A stretch of DNA of 40,558 bases from the NCBI GenBank assembly GCA_964345385.1, contig CAYFQM010000005.1, positions 1 to 40,558 on the forward strand. The letters run 5' to 3'. Shown piece after piece: positions 24,476-33,147 of the stretch. Position 1 is the stretch's first letter. The number at the start of each line of letters is the position of its first letter. The notes beneath the pieces are model-generated. The model had not been told where the DNA came from and ran no database searches. It saw only the letters and a list, made by a program, of their open reading frames with translations. The DNA comes from CAG-1000 sp964345385. Its GTDB lineage: Bacteria; Bacillota_I; Bacilli_A; RF39; UBA660. The position numbers and the translations under genes are program-made.

Positions 24476-25582
24476 TTAAGAATTAATTAAAGCATTTATA
24501 TCAGCAAGAGTCTTTATATTAATTGTATATTTAGTAAGACGACTTGCTAATTTAATATTAATTCCTTTTTTACCTATAGCTAAACTTAAGTTTTCATCAT
24601 CAGCTATTACTAAAGCTTCTTTCTTTTTCTCATCAGTAATACTTACATTTAAGTTTTTAGCTGGACTTAATGCATTAGCAATATATTCTTCTGGATTAGA
24701 ACTATATGCGATTAAATCAATTTTTTCTCCCCCTAATTCAGAAATAATATTTGCTATTCTTCTTCCTTTTTCTCCAATACAACTTCCTATAGGATCCACT
24801 TTAGGATTATTAGATGCAACAGCTACTTTACTTCTTACTCCAGCTTCTCTTGCTACTCCCATTAATTCTAATGTTCCATCTGCAAACTCAGGTATTTCAA
24901 GTTCAAACAATCTTTTAATAAATCCATAGTTTTTTCTAGATAACAATATAAGTGGTCCTTTAGGAGTACTTTCTATTTTAGTAATATATACTTTTACAGA
25001 AGAACCCATAGTCATCTTTTCCCCTGGGATTAATTCTCCTTTAGGTAATATTCCTCTAGCTTTACCTAAATCAACATAATAGTTTCTAGCATCTTCCATT
25101 GCTAAAAAACCAACCATTAATTCATCTTGTTTGTCAGAAAAATCAGACATTATCTTTTCTCTTTCTGCTTCTCTTAATTTTTGAAGTACCACTTGTTTAG
25201 CAACTGATATAGCTACTCTACCAAAGTTTTTAGGAGTTACTTCTTCAAGTATTTCATCTCCTACTTGATAGTCTTTATTAATCTTTTTAGCTTCTGAAAT
25301 AGTCATTTCATTTAAATAATCATGCTCTACTTTAACTTCTCCAGTTTCTTCATCTATTTCATTATCTTCATCTTTATAGTCTTCTACTATATCAGTAACT
25401 TTAAATACTTGAATATCTCCTGTTTTTTCATCAATTAAAACTCTTGTTTTATAATCAGCCTTTTCATTTTTTCTAAAAGCAGTACCAAGACCTTGTTTCA
25501 TAGCTTCTATTATTATATCTTTTTCTATTCCAGTTTGCTCTGAAACAGTTTCTAATGCTTTTTTAAATTCTTTATTATTCAT
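24476..25582 (-). CDS. nusA: Transcription termination/antitermination factor NusA
   Basis: 368-aa RNA polymerase-associated factor controlling pausing and termination. The N-terminal RNAP-binding domain covers about 1-130. An S1 domain covers about 133-205 (MVGFLAMEDARNYYVDLGKARGILP). Two KH domains cover about 210-360 with GVRSKVAVAS, DPIGSCIGEKGRRIANIISELGGEKIDLI and IGKKGINIKLASRLT. There is no C-terminal acidic repeat, as in other Firmicutes. Its start overlaps the rimP stop by 8 nt, and a ribosome binding site AAAGGAG lies inside rimP. Confidence 0.97.
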   Translation of the reverse strand: MNNKEFKKALETVSEQTGIEKDIIIEAMKQGLGTAFRKNEKADYKTRVLIDEKTGDIQVFKVTDIVEDYKDEDNEIDEETGEVKVEHDYLNEMTISEAKKINKDYQVGDEILEEVTPKNFGRVAISVAKQVVLQKLREAEREKIMSDFSDKQDELMVGFLAMEDARNYYVDLGKARGILPKGELIPGEKMTMGSSVKVYITKIESTPKGPLILLSRKNYGFIKRLFELEIPEFADGTLELMGVAREAGVRSKVAVASNNPKVDPIGSCIGEKGRRIANIISELGGEKIDLIAYSSNPEEYIANALSPAKNLNVSITDEKKKEALVIADDENLSLAIGKKGINIKLASRLTKYTINIKTLADINALINS

Positions 25583-25823
25583 CTTTAACTCCTTTACTTC
25601 CTACATCTAATACATAATTTTCTATATCTAAATCAAGCTCATCTATAATTGGACTAACTATATGAGTAGCTTTAACACATAAGTTAGAATCAACTCCTTC
25701 TTCACTATCAATTACTACAAATAATGTATTCATATCATCTTCAATGCCAAAATACACTTCAACTAATTCAATGCCTTCTTCATTTAAACTAGGTTTAATA
25801 GCATCATATATTTTCTTTTCCAT
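25575..25823 (-). CDS. rimP: Ribosome maturation factor RimP, N-terminal domain only
   Basis: 82-aa protein. The sequence from EEGIELVEVYF through LFVVIDSEEGVDSNLCVKATHIVSPIIDELDLDIENYVLDVGSKG matches the RimP N-terminal alpha/beta domain up to its LEVSSPG-like end. The protein then stops (VKDE), so the C-terminal SH3-like domain (about 70 aa in usual 150-aa RimP) is missing. The following bases are already nusA, so no frameshifted remainder is present. The start is ATG 25823 with GAGGAGG upstream; an in-frame ATG at 25874 would encode the leader hairpin and the ribosome binding site. RimP helps assemble the 30S subunit; whether this short form is active is unknown. Confidence 0.85.
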   Translation of the reverse strand: MEKKIYDAIKPSLNEEGIELVEVYFGIEDDMNTLFVVIDSEEGVDSNLCVKATHIVSPIIDELDLDIENYVLDVGSKGVKDE

Positions 25824-25841
25824 CGGTTCCTCCTCTAAATA

Positions 25842-25865
25842 AAGAGTGGACTTTTGTCCACTCTT
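25842..25865 (-). promoter_or_regulatory. Perfect 10-bp hairpin at the 5' end of the rimP-nusA mRNA
   Basis: AAGAGTGGAC and GTCCACTCTT with a 4-nt loop, in one of the most GC-rich stretches nearby. The predicted transcription start (about 25872) lies only some 7 nt upstream, so the transcript would begin with this stem. The tail TTATTTAG is a poor terminator. It may stabilise the mRNA 5' end or act as a control site; the role is not known. Confidence 0.6.
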
Positions 25866-25878
25866 CGATGCCATAAAT

Positions 25879-25907
25879 ATTATATCATATTATATTTTTA
25901 ATTTCAA
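25879..25907 (-). promoter_or_regulatory. rimP-nusA-infB operon promoter
   Basis: TTGAAA (25902-25907), 17-nt spacer, TATAAT (25879-25884) preceded by TGA (extended -10) on the minus strand. Confidence 0.8.
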
Positions 25908-26030
25908 TTGTTTTTCTTTTAATTTTATTTATCAAGATAAATGCAATAATGTTTTTAAAATAATGATAATTTGCATCATTTGATAAACAATATCTTAAAT
26001 TAATAAATTAGTCAATTTATTTTTATAATA

Positions 26031-26039
26031 TGATATAAT
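26031..26039 (+). promoter_or_regulatory. Extended -10 promoter of the SDR gene
   Basis: TGATATAAT, a perfect extended -10, 21 nt before the ATG and followed by AAGAAGG. The -35 region (about 26011) is weak. The 185-nt gap to rimP also holds a loose inverted repeat ATGCAA...TTGCAT (about 25940-25976) of unknown meaning. Confidence 0.6.
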
Positions 26040-26059
26040 ACTTTAGAAAGAAGGAAATT

Positions 26060-26797
26060 ATGAATAAAGTTGCTTTAGTTACAGGTTCAGCTCAAGGTTT
26101 AGGAGCAAACATTATAAAAACATTTGCTAAAAACAATTATGATGTTGTTATTACTTATAATACTAATAAAGAAAAAGCTTTAAAACTACAAAAAGAAATT
26201 GTTAATAAATATGATGTAAAAGCATTATGTTTAAAATGTGATATTAAAATTGAAGAAGATATTGAAAAAGTATTAAAAGAAATCATTAATGTGTTTAATA
26301 GATTAGATGTATTAGTCAATAATGCTTCAATTGATATTCCAAGTGAATTTAAAGATAAAAATAAAAATGACTTTTTAAATATTTTAGAAACTAATTTAGT
26401 TGGAACTTTTTTATGTAGTAAAGTATTTGGAGAATTTATGCACAAACAAAAAAATGGGTCTATTATAAATATTTCATCAAATAATGCATTAAACAACTAT
26501 AATGTATGCAGCTTAGAATATGATTCATCTAAAGCTGGTATAATTAATTTATCTCATAACTTAGCTAATCATTTTGCTCCATATGTAAGAGTAAATACTA
26601 TATGTCCTGGATGGATAGATACAGCAAGCACTAAAAATATGAATCCTAATTTTAAAAAAGAAGAAGAAAATAAAATACTACTAGGTAGATTTGCTTCTGA
26701 AGAAGAAATATCTAATTTAGTATTATTTTTAGCAAGCGATAAAGCTAGTTATATAAATGATAGCACTATTAGAATAGATGGTGGGATAAAATGTTAG
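26060..26797 (+). CDS. Short-chain dehydrogenase/reductase (FabG-like)
   Basis: 245-aa NAD(P)-dependent oxidoreductase with a Rossmann fold. The cofactor loop TGSAQGLG is at 8-15 and NNAS near 89-92. The catalytic residues are the Ser in ISSNN (about 139) and Tyr/Lys of YDSSK (about 154-158). The end FLASDKASYINDSTIRIDGGIKC is typical of the FabG branch. It may be 3-oxoacyl-ACP reductase, but no fatty acid genes are near, so I leave the substrate open. Its last codons overlap the start of the downstream PLP-enzyme gene by 7 nt, which suggests joint translation and perhaps a joint pathway. Confidence 0.88.
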   Translation: MNKVALVTGSAQGLGANIIKTFAKNNYDVVITYNTNKEKALKLQKEIVNKYDVKALCLKCDIKIEEDIEKVLKEIINVFNRLDVLVNNASIDIPSEFKDKNKNDFLNILETNLVGTFLCSKVFGEFMHKQKNGSIINISSNNALNNYNVCSLEYDSSKAGIINLSHNLANHFAPYVRVNTICPGWIDTASTKNMNPNFKKEEENKILLGRFASEEEISNLVLFLASDKASYINDSTIRIDGGIKC

Positions 26798-28014
26798 ATA
26801 CAAAAAAGTTTATTAATAATATTAAAAGAAAACTAACTAAAGAGTTTGAGTTTTTAGATAACTTATGTTTAATTAATAGTAAAAAAGTTATAGATGCTTT
26901 TCATAAATATAATTTAAATGAAAGTGACTTTAACATTTCTACTGGATATGGATATAATGATTTTGGAAGAGATAAAATAGAACAAATATATTCTGAAATA
27001 TTTAAAAGTGAAGATGCTTTAGTAAGAAGTCAAATTATATCAGGAACTCACGCTATTACAATTGGACTTCAAGCATTATTAAGACCAAATGATACTTTTG
27101 TATGTATTACAGGCTCTCCCTATGATACACTTCATAAAATAATTGGAATCATAGATAATGATAGTTCATTAAAAAGTTATGGTATTAACTATGAAGAAAT
27201 AGATTTAATTAATAATGATTTTAATTATGAAAAAATTAAAGATTTATTTGATAAAAAAGATATTAAAATGGTTTATATTCAACGTTCTAGAGGTTATTCA
27301 TTAAGAGAAAGCTTATCCATTGAAAAAATAGAAAAAGTAATTAAATTTATTAAAAATATAAATAAAGGCATTATAATATTTATAGATAACTGCTACTGTG
27401 AAATGGATGAAGAAAAGGATCCTATTGAAGTTGGAGCTTCCTTATGTGCTGGCTCACTTATTAAAAATTTAGGTGCTGGCATTTGTACTCATGGAGGATA
27501 CTTAGTAGGAGATAAAGATTTAATAAAGCTCTGTGCTGAAAGGTTAAATGTTCCTGGAGAAGGAAAAGAAGTAGGAGCAACAAACGCTAATAGAACTATA
27601 TTATTAGGACTTTATTTAAGCCCTACTGTAATAAGAAACGCTCTTAAAACATCAGTATTATTTTCTAAAGCTTTTGAAGAATTAGGGTATAAAGTATATC
27701 CAAAATATAATGAAAAAAGAAGTGATATAGTAACAACAATATACTTAAATGATAAAGAAAGACTATTAAAGTTTTGCTCTTCTTTACAATCTTCTGGAGC
27801 AGTTAATTCAAATGTACAAGTTATTGAAGGCGAAATGTCTGGTTATAGTGATAAAATAATAATGGCATCCCCTTCTTTTACACAAGGATCTTCCATAGAG
27901 CTTTCTTGTGATGGAAAAGTAAAAAATCCATATACTATATTTGTTCAAGGTGGTTTATCTTACGAATATAGCATCCTTTCATTAATAAAAATTATTGAAA
28001 ATATAGAAAAATAG
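26791..28014 (+). CDS. PLP-dependent enzyme of the methionine gamma-lyase / 'aluminium resistance' family
   Basis: 407-aa fold-type I PLP enzyme of PF06838 (YnbB type). Visible marks are GYGYNDFGRDKIEQIYSEIF, the SQIISGTHAI cofactor region (about 80-90), FIDNCYCEMDEEKDP with the Asp that contacts the pyridine ring, and GSLIKNLGAGICTHGGYLVG, whose Lys (about 225) should bind PLP. SPSFTQGSSIELSCDG is also typical. Members are annotated as methionine gamma-lyase-like or aluminium resistance proteins by homology; the true reaction is poorly defined. It is translationally coupled to the SDR gene and ends in a strong two-way terminator. Confidence 0.9.
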   Translation: MLDTKKFINNIKRKLTKEFEFLDNLCLINSKKVIDAFHKYNLNESDFNISTGYGYNDFGRDKIEQIYSEIFKSEDALVRSQIISGTHAITIGLQALLRPNDTFVCITGSPYDTLHKIIGIIDNDSSLKSYGINYEEIDLINNDFNYEKIKDLFDKKDIKMVYIQRSRGYSLRESLSIEKIEKVIKFIKNINKGIIIFIDNCYCEMDEEKDPIEVGASLCAGSLIKNLGAGICTHGGYLVGDKDLIKLCAERLNVPGEGKEVGATNANRTILLGLYLSPTVIRNALKTSVLFSKAFEELGYKVYPKYNEKRSDIVTTIYLNDKERLLKFCSSLQSSGAVNSNVQVIEGEMSGYSDKIIMASPSFTQGSSIELSCDGKVKNPYTIFVQGGLSYEYSILSLIKIIENIEK

Positions 28015-28038
28015 CACTTTAAGTTAAAGTGCTATTTT
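28008..28038. terminator. Bidirectional terminator between the PLP-enzyme gene and dnaE
   Basis: 13-bp perfect stem (28008-28020 with 28026-28038; AAATAGCACTTT core) and a 5-nt loop. A/T tracts lie on both sides. Both convergent stop codons (TAG at 28012 and TAG at 28034) lie inside it. Confidence 0.85.
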
Positions 28039-30902
28039 ATTTCTTTTATATCATTTATTATAAGTTGTAAATCATTATTTCTTTTTTCTACTTTTGTAAT
28101 AAATAAATATATTTTACCCTTTTCTATAGTAACTTTATTATATACTTTAGGAAATATAACTCCCTCTATTTTACTGTATTCATCACTTAGTTTAACAAAA
28201 CACATTTTATCACCATTTTTAGTAAATATATCTTTAATATTTTCTATCATTAACACTATTTTAATATTTTTAAATAAATAATTTTCTATACTTTTTAAAG
28301 TAGTATATTTTGATCTATCAATTTTAGTAACTGGATGAGAAGATATATAAAAGCCATAATTTTTTATTTCATTTGAAATTATTTCAGCATCAGTATAATC
28401 ATCACACTTTTCTAATATAGGCTCACTAACTAATGATGGATCCATTTCTTTACATAAATTAGTGTAGTTAATTATTCTATCTATATTATTAATTATCATT
28501 TTTTTATTAATATTAAACTCATTAAATACTCCACTTTCTACTAAAGAAATAACTATATTTTTTTTCACTGCGTTTCCATAACATCTAATCATAAAATCAT
28601 AAAAAGATTTAAATTTCCCTTTATTTCTTTCTTCAATTATATAATTAGATATAACATTAGAAATATTTTTAATTAAAGTAAAAGGCATAATCATTTTACC
28701 CTCTAAAAAATAAAACTTATCTGTTGATTTATTAACACTTACACTTTCAAAATCAATTTTATATATTTTAGATTCATCAATATATTCTTTTATTTTTTCA
28801 TTTGAAGAAGTAGAGTTAAGTAAATAACTCATAAAATATGATGTATAATGTGCTTTTAAATAAGCCATTTGATAAGATAATAAAGCATAAACTACTGAGT
28901 GTGATTTATTAAATCCAAAATTAGAAAACTTAATTATTTGTTCATATAAAGTAATTCCTATTTCTTTTGTATAACCACTTTTAATAACTCCATTTATAAA
29001 CTTTTCTTTATTAGCTTCAATTACTACTTTATCTTTCTTACTCATAGCTCTTCTTATAATATCTGCTTGAGCATAAGTGTATCCTCCAATAAGCCTTAAT
29101 ATATCTAAAACTTGTTCTTGATAAATAATAATTCCATATGTAGAAGAAAGTATACCTTCTAACTCTTTTATTAAATATGTAGTTTTCTCTTTACCTAGTT
29201 TTCTATTAATATAAACGTTAATCATATCTTTTGGACCAGGTCTATATAAAGCTAAAGCATCTACTAATGTATTAAAACTATCTACTTTTAAACTCTTTAA
29301 AAAGCTTTTCATACCCTCTTTTTCAAATTGAAATATTCCATTAGTATACCCCTTACTAAAAAGCATTAATGTTTTTTCATCATCTAGTGGTATATCATTT
29401 AAAGAAAACTCTTCTATTTTATTAATTTCTTCTACTATATTTGAAATAGTATTTAAATTAGATATAGCTAAAAAATCCATCTTTAAAAGCCCTAGTTTTT
29501 CAATATATTCCATAGTAAAAGCACTAAGTAAAATACCATCTTTTTTATATATAGGTATAATATTAGAAAGCTTTTCATCACTAATAACTATACCTGCTGC
29601 ATGAATACTAGTATTTTTTTTAAGGCCACATAATTTAGTGCATATTTTAACTAATCTTTTTAAATCAGAGTTTCTTGATACATATAAAGTGAACTCTTTA
29701 TTTTTTTCTAAATCTTTAAAAGTTTTTTCATTATTTATAAGCTTGCATAAAGCATTTATTTTTTCTTCTCTAATATTTAATACTCTTCCTATATCTCTAA
29801 TAATAAGCTTTGGTAAAAAAGTATCAAAAGCAAGTATATTACATACTTTATCATGCCCATATTTATCTTTAACATAATCTATTACTTCATCTCTTTTAGT
29901 ATTATCAAAATCTATATCAATATCAGGCATAGTTACTCTTTCTGGATTTAAAAATCTCTCAAATATAAGACCATATTTAATTGGATCTACTTCTACTATT
30001 CCAAGAGAATAACTAACTAAGCTTCCAGCTGCACTTCCTCTTCCAGGACCTACCATAATATTATTTTTTTTAGCAAATAATACAAAATCATATACTATTA
30101 AAAAGTAATCTACAAAACCCATCTTTTTAATAATAGAAAGTTCATATAACAATCTATTTTTATATTCTTCATTAACTTCATTATTAAGTCTTTTCTTTAA
30201 TCCTTTAACACATAAAGCTTCTAAATATTCATATGAATTTTCTTTATATACCGGAATATGAAGTGTAGTAGGAGGCATTTTTATATCAATTAATGCACTA
30301 AACTTAATAGTGGTGTTTATATCAAACTCATCATTATTTTCTATGTAGTGATTATTAAATACTACCCCTTCTTCACTAATAGTAGTTTTCGTTTTAATAT
30401 GATTTAAATATGTTAAATATTCATTATCTTCTTTTTGTAAACATAACACTTTATTTAAATACACAACATCTTTTGTTAATATTAATGCTTCTTCTTTTTC
30501 TTTAATAGAAGAGTATCCAATATACAGTTCATTAAAATAGTCTTTGCATTCATTATAATTATTTACCTTGCAAACCACTATAATATTTTTATATGAAGAA
30601 ACTTCTTTATATGAAAACGCTTTTTCATTTTGCTCATCTATTATTTTACATAGTGATATATACCCTTCATAGTTTTTAGCATAACAAATAATACCCAAAG
30701 CTTTAATTTCTAATCCACAAATAAATTTAATATTATTTTTTTTGCATTCTTCATACATTTCCATAAATGAAAACAAATTATCATCTGTAACACCTACTGA
30801 TGAAATATTATTTGATATGCAAAAAGAAATTAAATCTTTTACTTTAATCATACTATCAAGAAGTGAATAATTTGTTTTTACATTAAGAGGAATATATTTC
30901 AT
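28032..30902 (-). CDS. dnaE: DNA polymerase III alpha subunit, DnaE type
   Basis: 956-aa C-family replicative polymerase. The catalytic core is clear: GPGRGSAAGSLVSY (about 285-298), PDIDIDFD (about 325-332), GLLKMDFL (about 475-482), ALYRPGP, YQEQV and FNKSHSVVYALLSY. An OB-fold follows near 880-956. The N-terminal PHP domain is degenerate: the usual H-x-H of HLHVHTEYSLLD is LNVKTNYSLLD here, and the later TDHG is TDDN, so metal-dependent PHP activity is probably lost. At 956 aa it is shorter than B. subtilis DnaE, as in Mollicutes. No polC is in the window. It has a probable extended -10 (TGATAATAT) upstream and is separated from der by a terminator. Confidence 0.93.
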   Translation of the reverse strand: MKYIPLNVKTNYSLLDSMIKVKDLISFCISNNISSVGVTDDNLFSFMEMYEECKKNNIKFICGLEIKALGIICYAKNYEGYISLCKIIDEQNEKAFSYKEVSSYKNIIVVCKVNNYNECKDYFNELYIGYSSIKEKEEALILTKDVVYLNKVLCLQKEDNEYLTYLNHIKTKTTISEEGVVFNNHYIENNDEFDINTTIKFSALIDIKMPPTTLHIPVYKENSYEYLEALCVKGLKKRLNNEVNEEYKNRLLYELSIIKKMGFVDYFLIVYDFVLFAKKNNIMVGPGRGSAAGSLVSYSLGIVEVDPIKYGLIFERFLNPERVTMPDIDIDFDNTKRDEVIDYVKDKYGHDKVCNILAFDTFLPKLIIRDIGRVLNIREEKINALCKLINNEKTFKDLEKNKEFTLYVSRNSDLKRLVKICTKLCGLKKNTSIHAAGIVISDEKLSNIIPIYKKDGILLSAFTMEYIEKLGLLKMDFLAISNLNTISNIVEEINKIEEFSLNDIPLDDEKTLMLFSKGYTNGIFQFEKEGMKSFLKSLKVDSFNTLVDALALYRPGPKDMINVYINRKLGKEKTTYLIKELEGILSSTYGIIIYQEQVLDILRLIGGYTYAQADIIRRAMSKKDKVVIEANKEKFINGVIKSGYTKEIGITLYEQIIKFSNFGFNKSHSVVYALLSYQMAYLKAHYTSYFMSYLLNSTSSNEKIKEYIDESKIYKIDFESVSVNKSTDKFYFLEGKMIMPFTLIKNISNVISNYIIEERNKGKFKSFYDFMIRCYGNAVKKNIVISLVESGVFNEFNINKKMIINNIDRIINYTNLCKEMDPSLVSEPILEKCDDYTDAEIISNEIKNYGFYISSHPVTKIDRSKYTTLKSIENYLFKNIKIVLMIENIKDIFTKNGDKMCFVKLSDEYSKIEGVIFPKVYNKVTIEKGKIYLFITKVEKRNNDLQLIINDIKEIK

Positions 30903-30942
30903 AACCCTTCTCCTAATCCTATATTATCATATTTAAATAAAG

Positions 30943-30969
30943 AAAAAAAGTTACAACTAAATAACTTTT
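30943..30969 (-). terminator. Terminator after der
   Basis: 8-bp stem (AAAAGTTA 30946-30953, TAACTTTT 30962-30969) with an 8-nt loop and a T-rich tail on the minus strand. It overlaps the der TAA and ends the yqeG-to-der operon. Confidence 0.75.
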
Positions 30970-32278
30970 ATAGTTCTTTTTCTCCTTTATTTTTAAACTG
31001 TAATATAATTGGAGTCCCACTAAAATCAATATTTTGTCTTATTTTATTTTCTAAATATCTAGAATAACTAAAATGAATTAATTTTTTAGAATTAACTTCT
31101 ATATTAAATCTAGGTGGTTTTATATCACACTGAAAAGAAAAATATATTTTAAGTTTCTTTCCTTTATATGATGGAGGTGGATTTTCAACATAAGCATCTC
31201 TTATTATTGAGTTAATTATACTTGTTTTAACTTCTTTAATGCTATTATTATATGAAAGAAGTACTTCTGGCATTAAAGTATGCATTCTTTTTTTAGTAAG
31301 AGCACTTAAAAATACTCTTTTAGCATATGTAAGAAATTGAAATTCATAATCTAATAACTCATTCCATTTTTTAAATTCTTCATTATTACTTTCTACTGTA
31401 TCCCATTTGTTTACTACAAGTACAATTGGTTTACCAGCATCTAAAGCATATGAGGCAATATGTTTATCATGTTCAACTATACCAGCCTCTGCATCAAGAA
31501 CTAATATACATACATCACTTCTATCAATTGCTTTCATGCTTCTAAGTAAACTATATTTTTCTACTGATTCAAATATTCTTCCCTTTTTACGAAGACCAGC
31601 AGTATCTATTAAAATATATTCTTCCTTATTATAAGTAAACTTTATATCAACTGCATCTCTTGTAGTACCTGGAACATCACTTACTATTACTCTTTCTTCA
31701 TTAAGTAGTGCATTTACTAAACTGCTTTTACCTACATTTGGCCTTCCTATAAAAGATATTTTAATATTATCTTCTTCCTCTTCTTCTTCACTACTTGTAA
31801 TAATATTATCAAGCATTTCATCTATTCCAGTTCCATGTTCTGCGCTTATCATATAATGCTCTTCAAAACCAAGAGAATAAAAGTCATACATATTCTTTTT
31901 GCCTTCATTATTATCTATTTTATTTACCGCGACTACTACTCTTTTATTAGATTTTTTCAAAATATCTCTAATCATTAAATCACTATGAGTAACTCCATCT
32001 TTAGCATCAACAATAAATATAATAGTATCTGCTTCATTAATAGCAATCTCTACTTGCATTTTTATTTCTTGATTAAACTCCCCATCACTTAAATCAATTC
32101 CTCCAGTATCTATTAAATAATAAATGTTATCTTTATAAATAGCTTTGCTATATATTCTGTCTCTTGTAATACCTGGAGAATCTTCAATAATTGATATTCT
32201 TTTACCTACTAATCTATTAAATAAAGTACTTTTTCCAACATTTGGTCTTCCTACCAAACAAATAGTTTGTCTTTTCAT
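30968..32278 (-). CDS. der: Ribosome biogenesis GTPase Der (EngA)
   Basis: 436-aa protein with two tandem G domains: the first with GRPNVGKST (8-16), DTGG and NKID, the second with GRPNVGKSS (about 178-186), DTAGLRKK and NKWD. A C-terminal KH-like domain (about 350-436) contains PPSYKGKKLKIYFSFQ. Der binds the 50S subunit and is essential for its assembly. The length is normal. It starts 1 nt after miaA, with its ribosome binding site AGGAG inside miaA, and closes the yqeG-yqeH-mutL-miaA-der operon. Confidence 0.97.
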   Translation of the reverse strand: MKRQTICLVGRPNVGKSTLFNRLVGKRISIIEDSPGITRDRIYSKAIYKDNIYYLIDTGGIDLSDGEFNQEIKMQVEIAINEADTIIFIVDAKDGVTHSDLMIRDILKKSNKRVVVAVNKIDNNEGKKNMYDFYSLGFEEHYMISAEHGTGIDEMLDNIITSSEEEEEEDNIKISFIGRPNVGKSSLVNALLNEERVIVSDVPGTTRDAVDIKFTYNKEEYILIDTAGLRKKGRIFESVEKYSLLRSMKAIDRSDVCILVLDAEAGIVEHDKHIASYALDAGKPIVLVVNKWDTVESNNEEFKKWNELLDYEFQFLTYAKRVFLSALTKKRMHTLMPEVLLSYNNSIKEVKTSIINSIIRDAYVENPPPSYKGKKLKIYFSFQCDIKPPRFNIEVNSKKLIHFSYSRYLENKIRQNIDFSGTPIILQFKNKGEKEL

Positions 32279-32279
32279 A

Positions 32280-33146
32280 TTATTCTCCTATTAAATCTAT
32301 TATTTTATCTAATGTTTCATTTATATTATCATAATTAACTTTAATATAATTACTGCCTTTCATTTGAGTTTTAAACCAAGTAATTTGTCTTTTAGCATAA
32401 CGCCTAGTATCTTGTTTTATCTTTTCTTTTACTTCTTCTATAGAGCATTCATTATTATAATACGGGGTAAACTCTTTATAACCTATTACAGCATTAAAAT
32501 TCTTATATTCTTTTAATCTATTAGCTTCTTCTAATAAACCATTTTCAAACATTATATCTGCTCTTTCATTAATTCTTTTATATATTACATCTCTATCAGC
32601 TATTAAACAAATAGAAAAAAATTCATACTTCTTTTTACTACCCTTATTTATTATTTTACCACTATTATTATAGTTATTTAAGTATCTTTCTAGTCTTTTT
32701 CTATTATTAACATGAACATTATTATCTTTATCTATTTTATCAAGCATTTCTTTTAACTCTTCATTAGTATAACTACTATAATCTGCATCTTTAATAGTTT
32801 TATCTTCTAATTTATAGTCATATAATAATGCTTTTATATATAGACCACTTCCTCCAGTTATAATAACATTTTTATTTTCTTTAAGTAATTTATCAAGCAC
32901 TTTTCTTGCATCTTTTTGATACTCATATATTGAATAATCATCATTTAAAGAGATAATATCTATCATATGATGAATGATTCCTTCCATCTCTTCTTTTGTT
33001 ACTTTAGCAGTTGCGATTAAAGGCTCTTTATAAAAATATCTTGAATCTGCATTAATAATCTCTGCATTATAATGTTTAGCTAATTTAATTGATAAAGCTG
33101 TTTTACCTACTGCGGTTGGTCCCATTAACAAAATAATCTTACTCAT
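32280..33146 (-). CDS. miaA: tRNA dimethylallyltransferase
   Basis: 288-aa enzyme that adds the dimethylallyl group to A37 of tRNAs reading UNN codons, the first step of ms2i6A. P-loop GPTAVGKTALS (about 9-19), DSRYFYK near 34-40 (substrate Asp), GGSGLYIKALLYD (about 95-107), NRKRLERYL and the end RRYAKRQITWF. Start chosen at ATG 33146, with AAAGGG upstream and no overlap with mutL. A TTG three codons earlier (33155) is possible but sits next to the ribosome binding site. Confidence 0.95.
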   Translation of the reverse strand: MSKIILLMGPTAVGKTALSIKLAKHYNAEIINADSRYFYKEPLIATAKVTKEEMEGIIHHMIDIISLNDDYSIYEYQKDARKVLDKLLKENKNVIITGGSGLYIKALLYDYKLEDKTIKDADYSSYTNEELKEMLDKIDKDNNVHVNNRKRLERYLNNYNNSGKIINKGSKKKYEFFSICLIADRDVIYKRINERADIMFENGLLEEANRLKEYKNFNAVIGYKEFTPYYNNECSIEEVKEKIKQDTRRYAKRQITWFKTQMKGSNYIKVNYDNINETLDKIIDLIGE

Positions 33147-33147
33147 T

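Noticed and set aside
25823..25874. An N-terminal extension of RimP starting at 25874
   Set aside because: The extension would encode the leader hairpin and the Shine-Dalgarno sequence; the ATG at 25823 has the ribosome binding site at the right distance.
25921..26000. Inverted repeat ATGCAA...TTGCAT between rimP and the SDR gene as an operator
   Set aside because: Only six base pairs with a long AT-rich centre; such pairs are expected by chance at this composition, and no regulator gene is adjacent.
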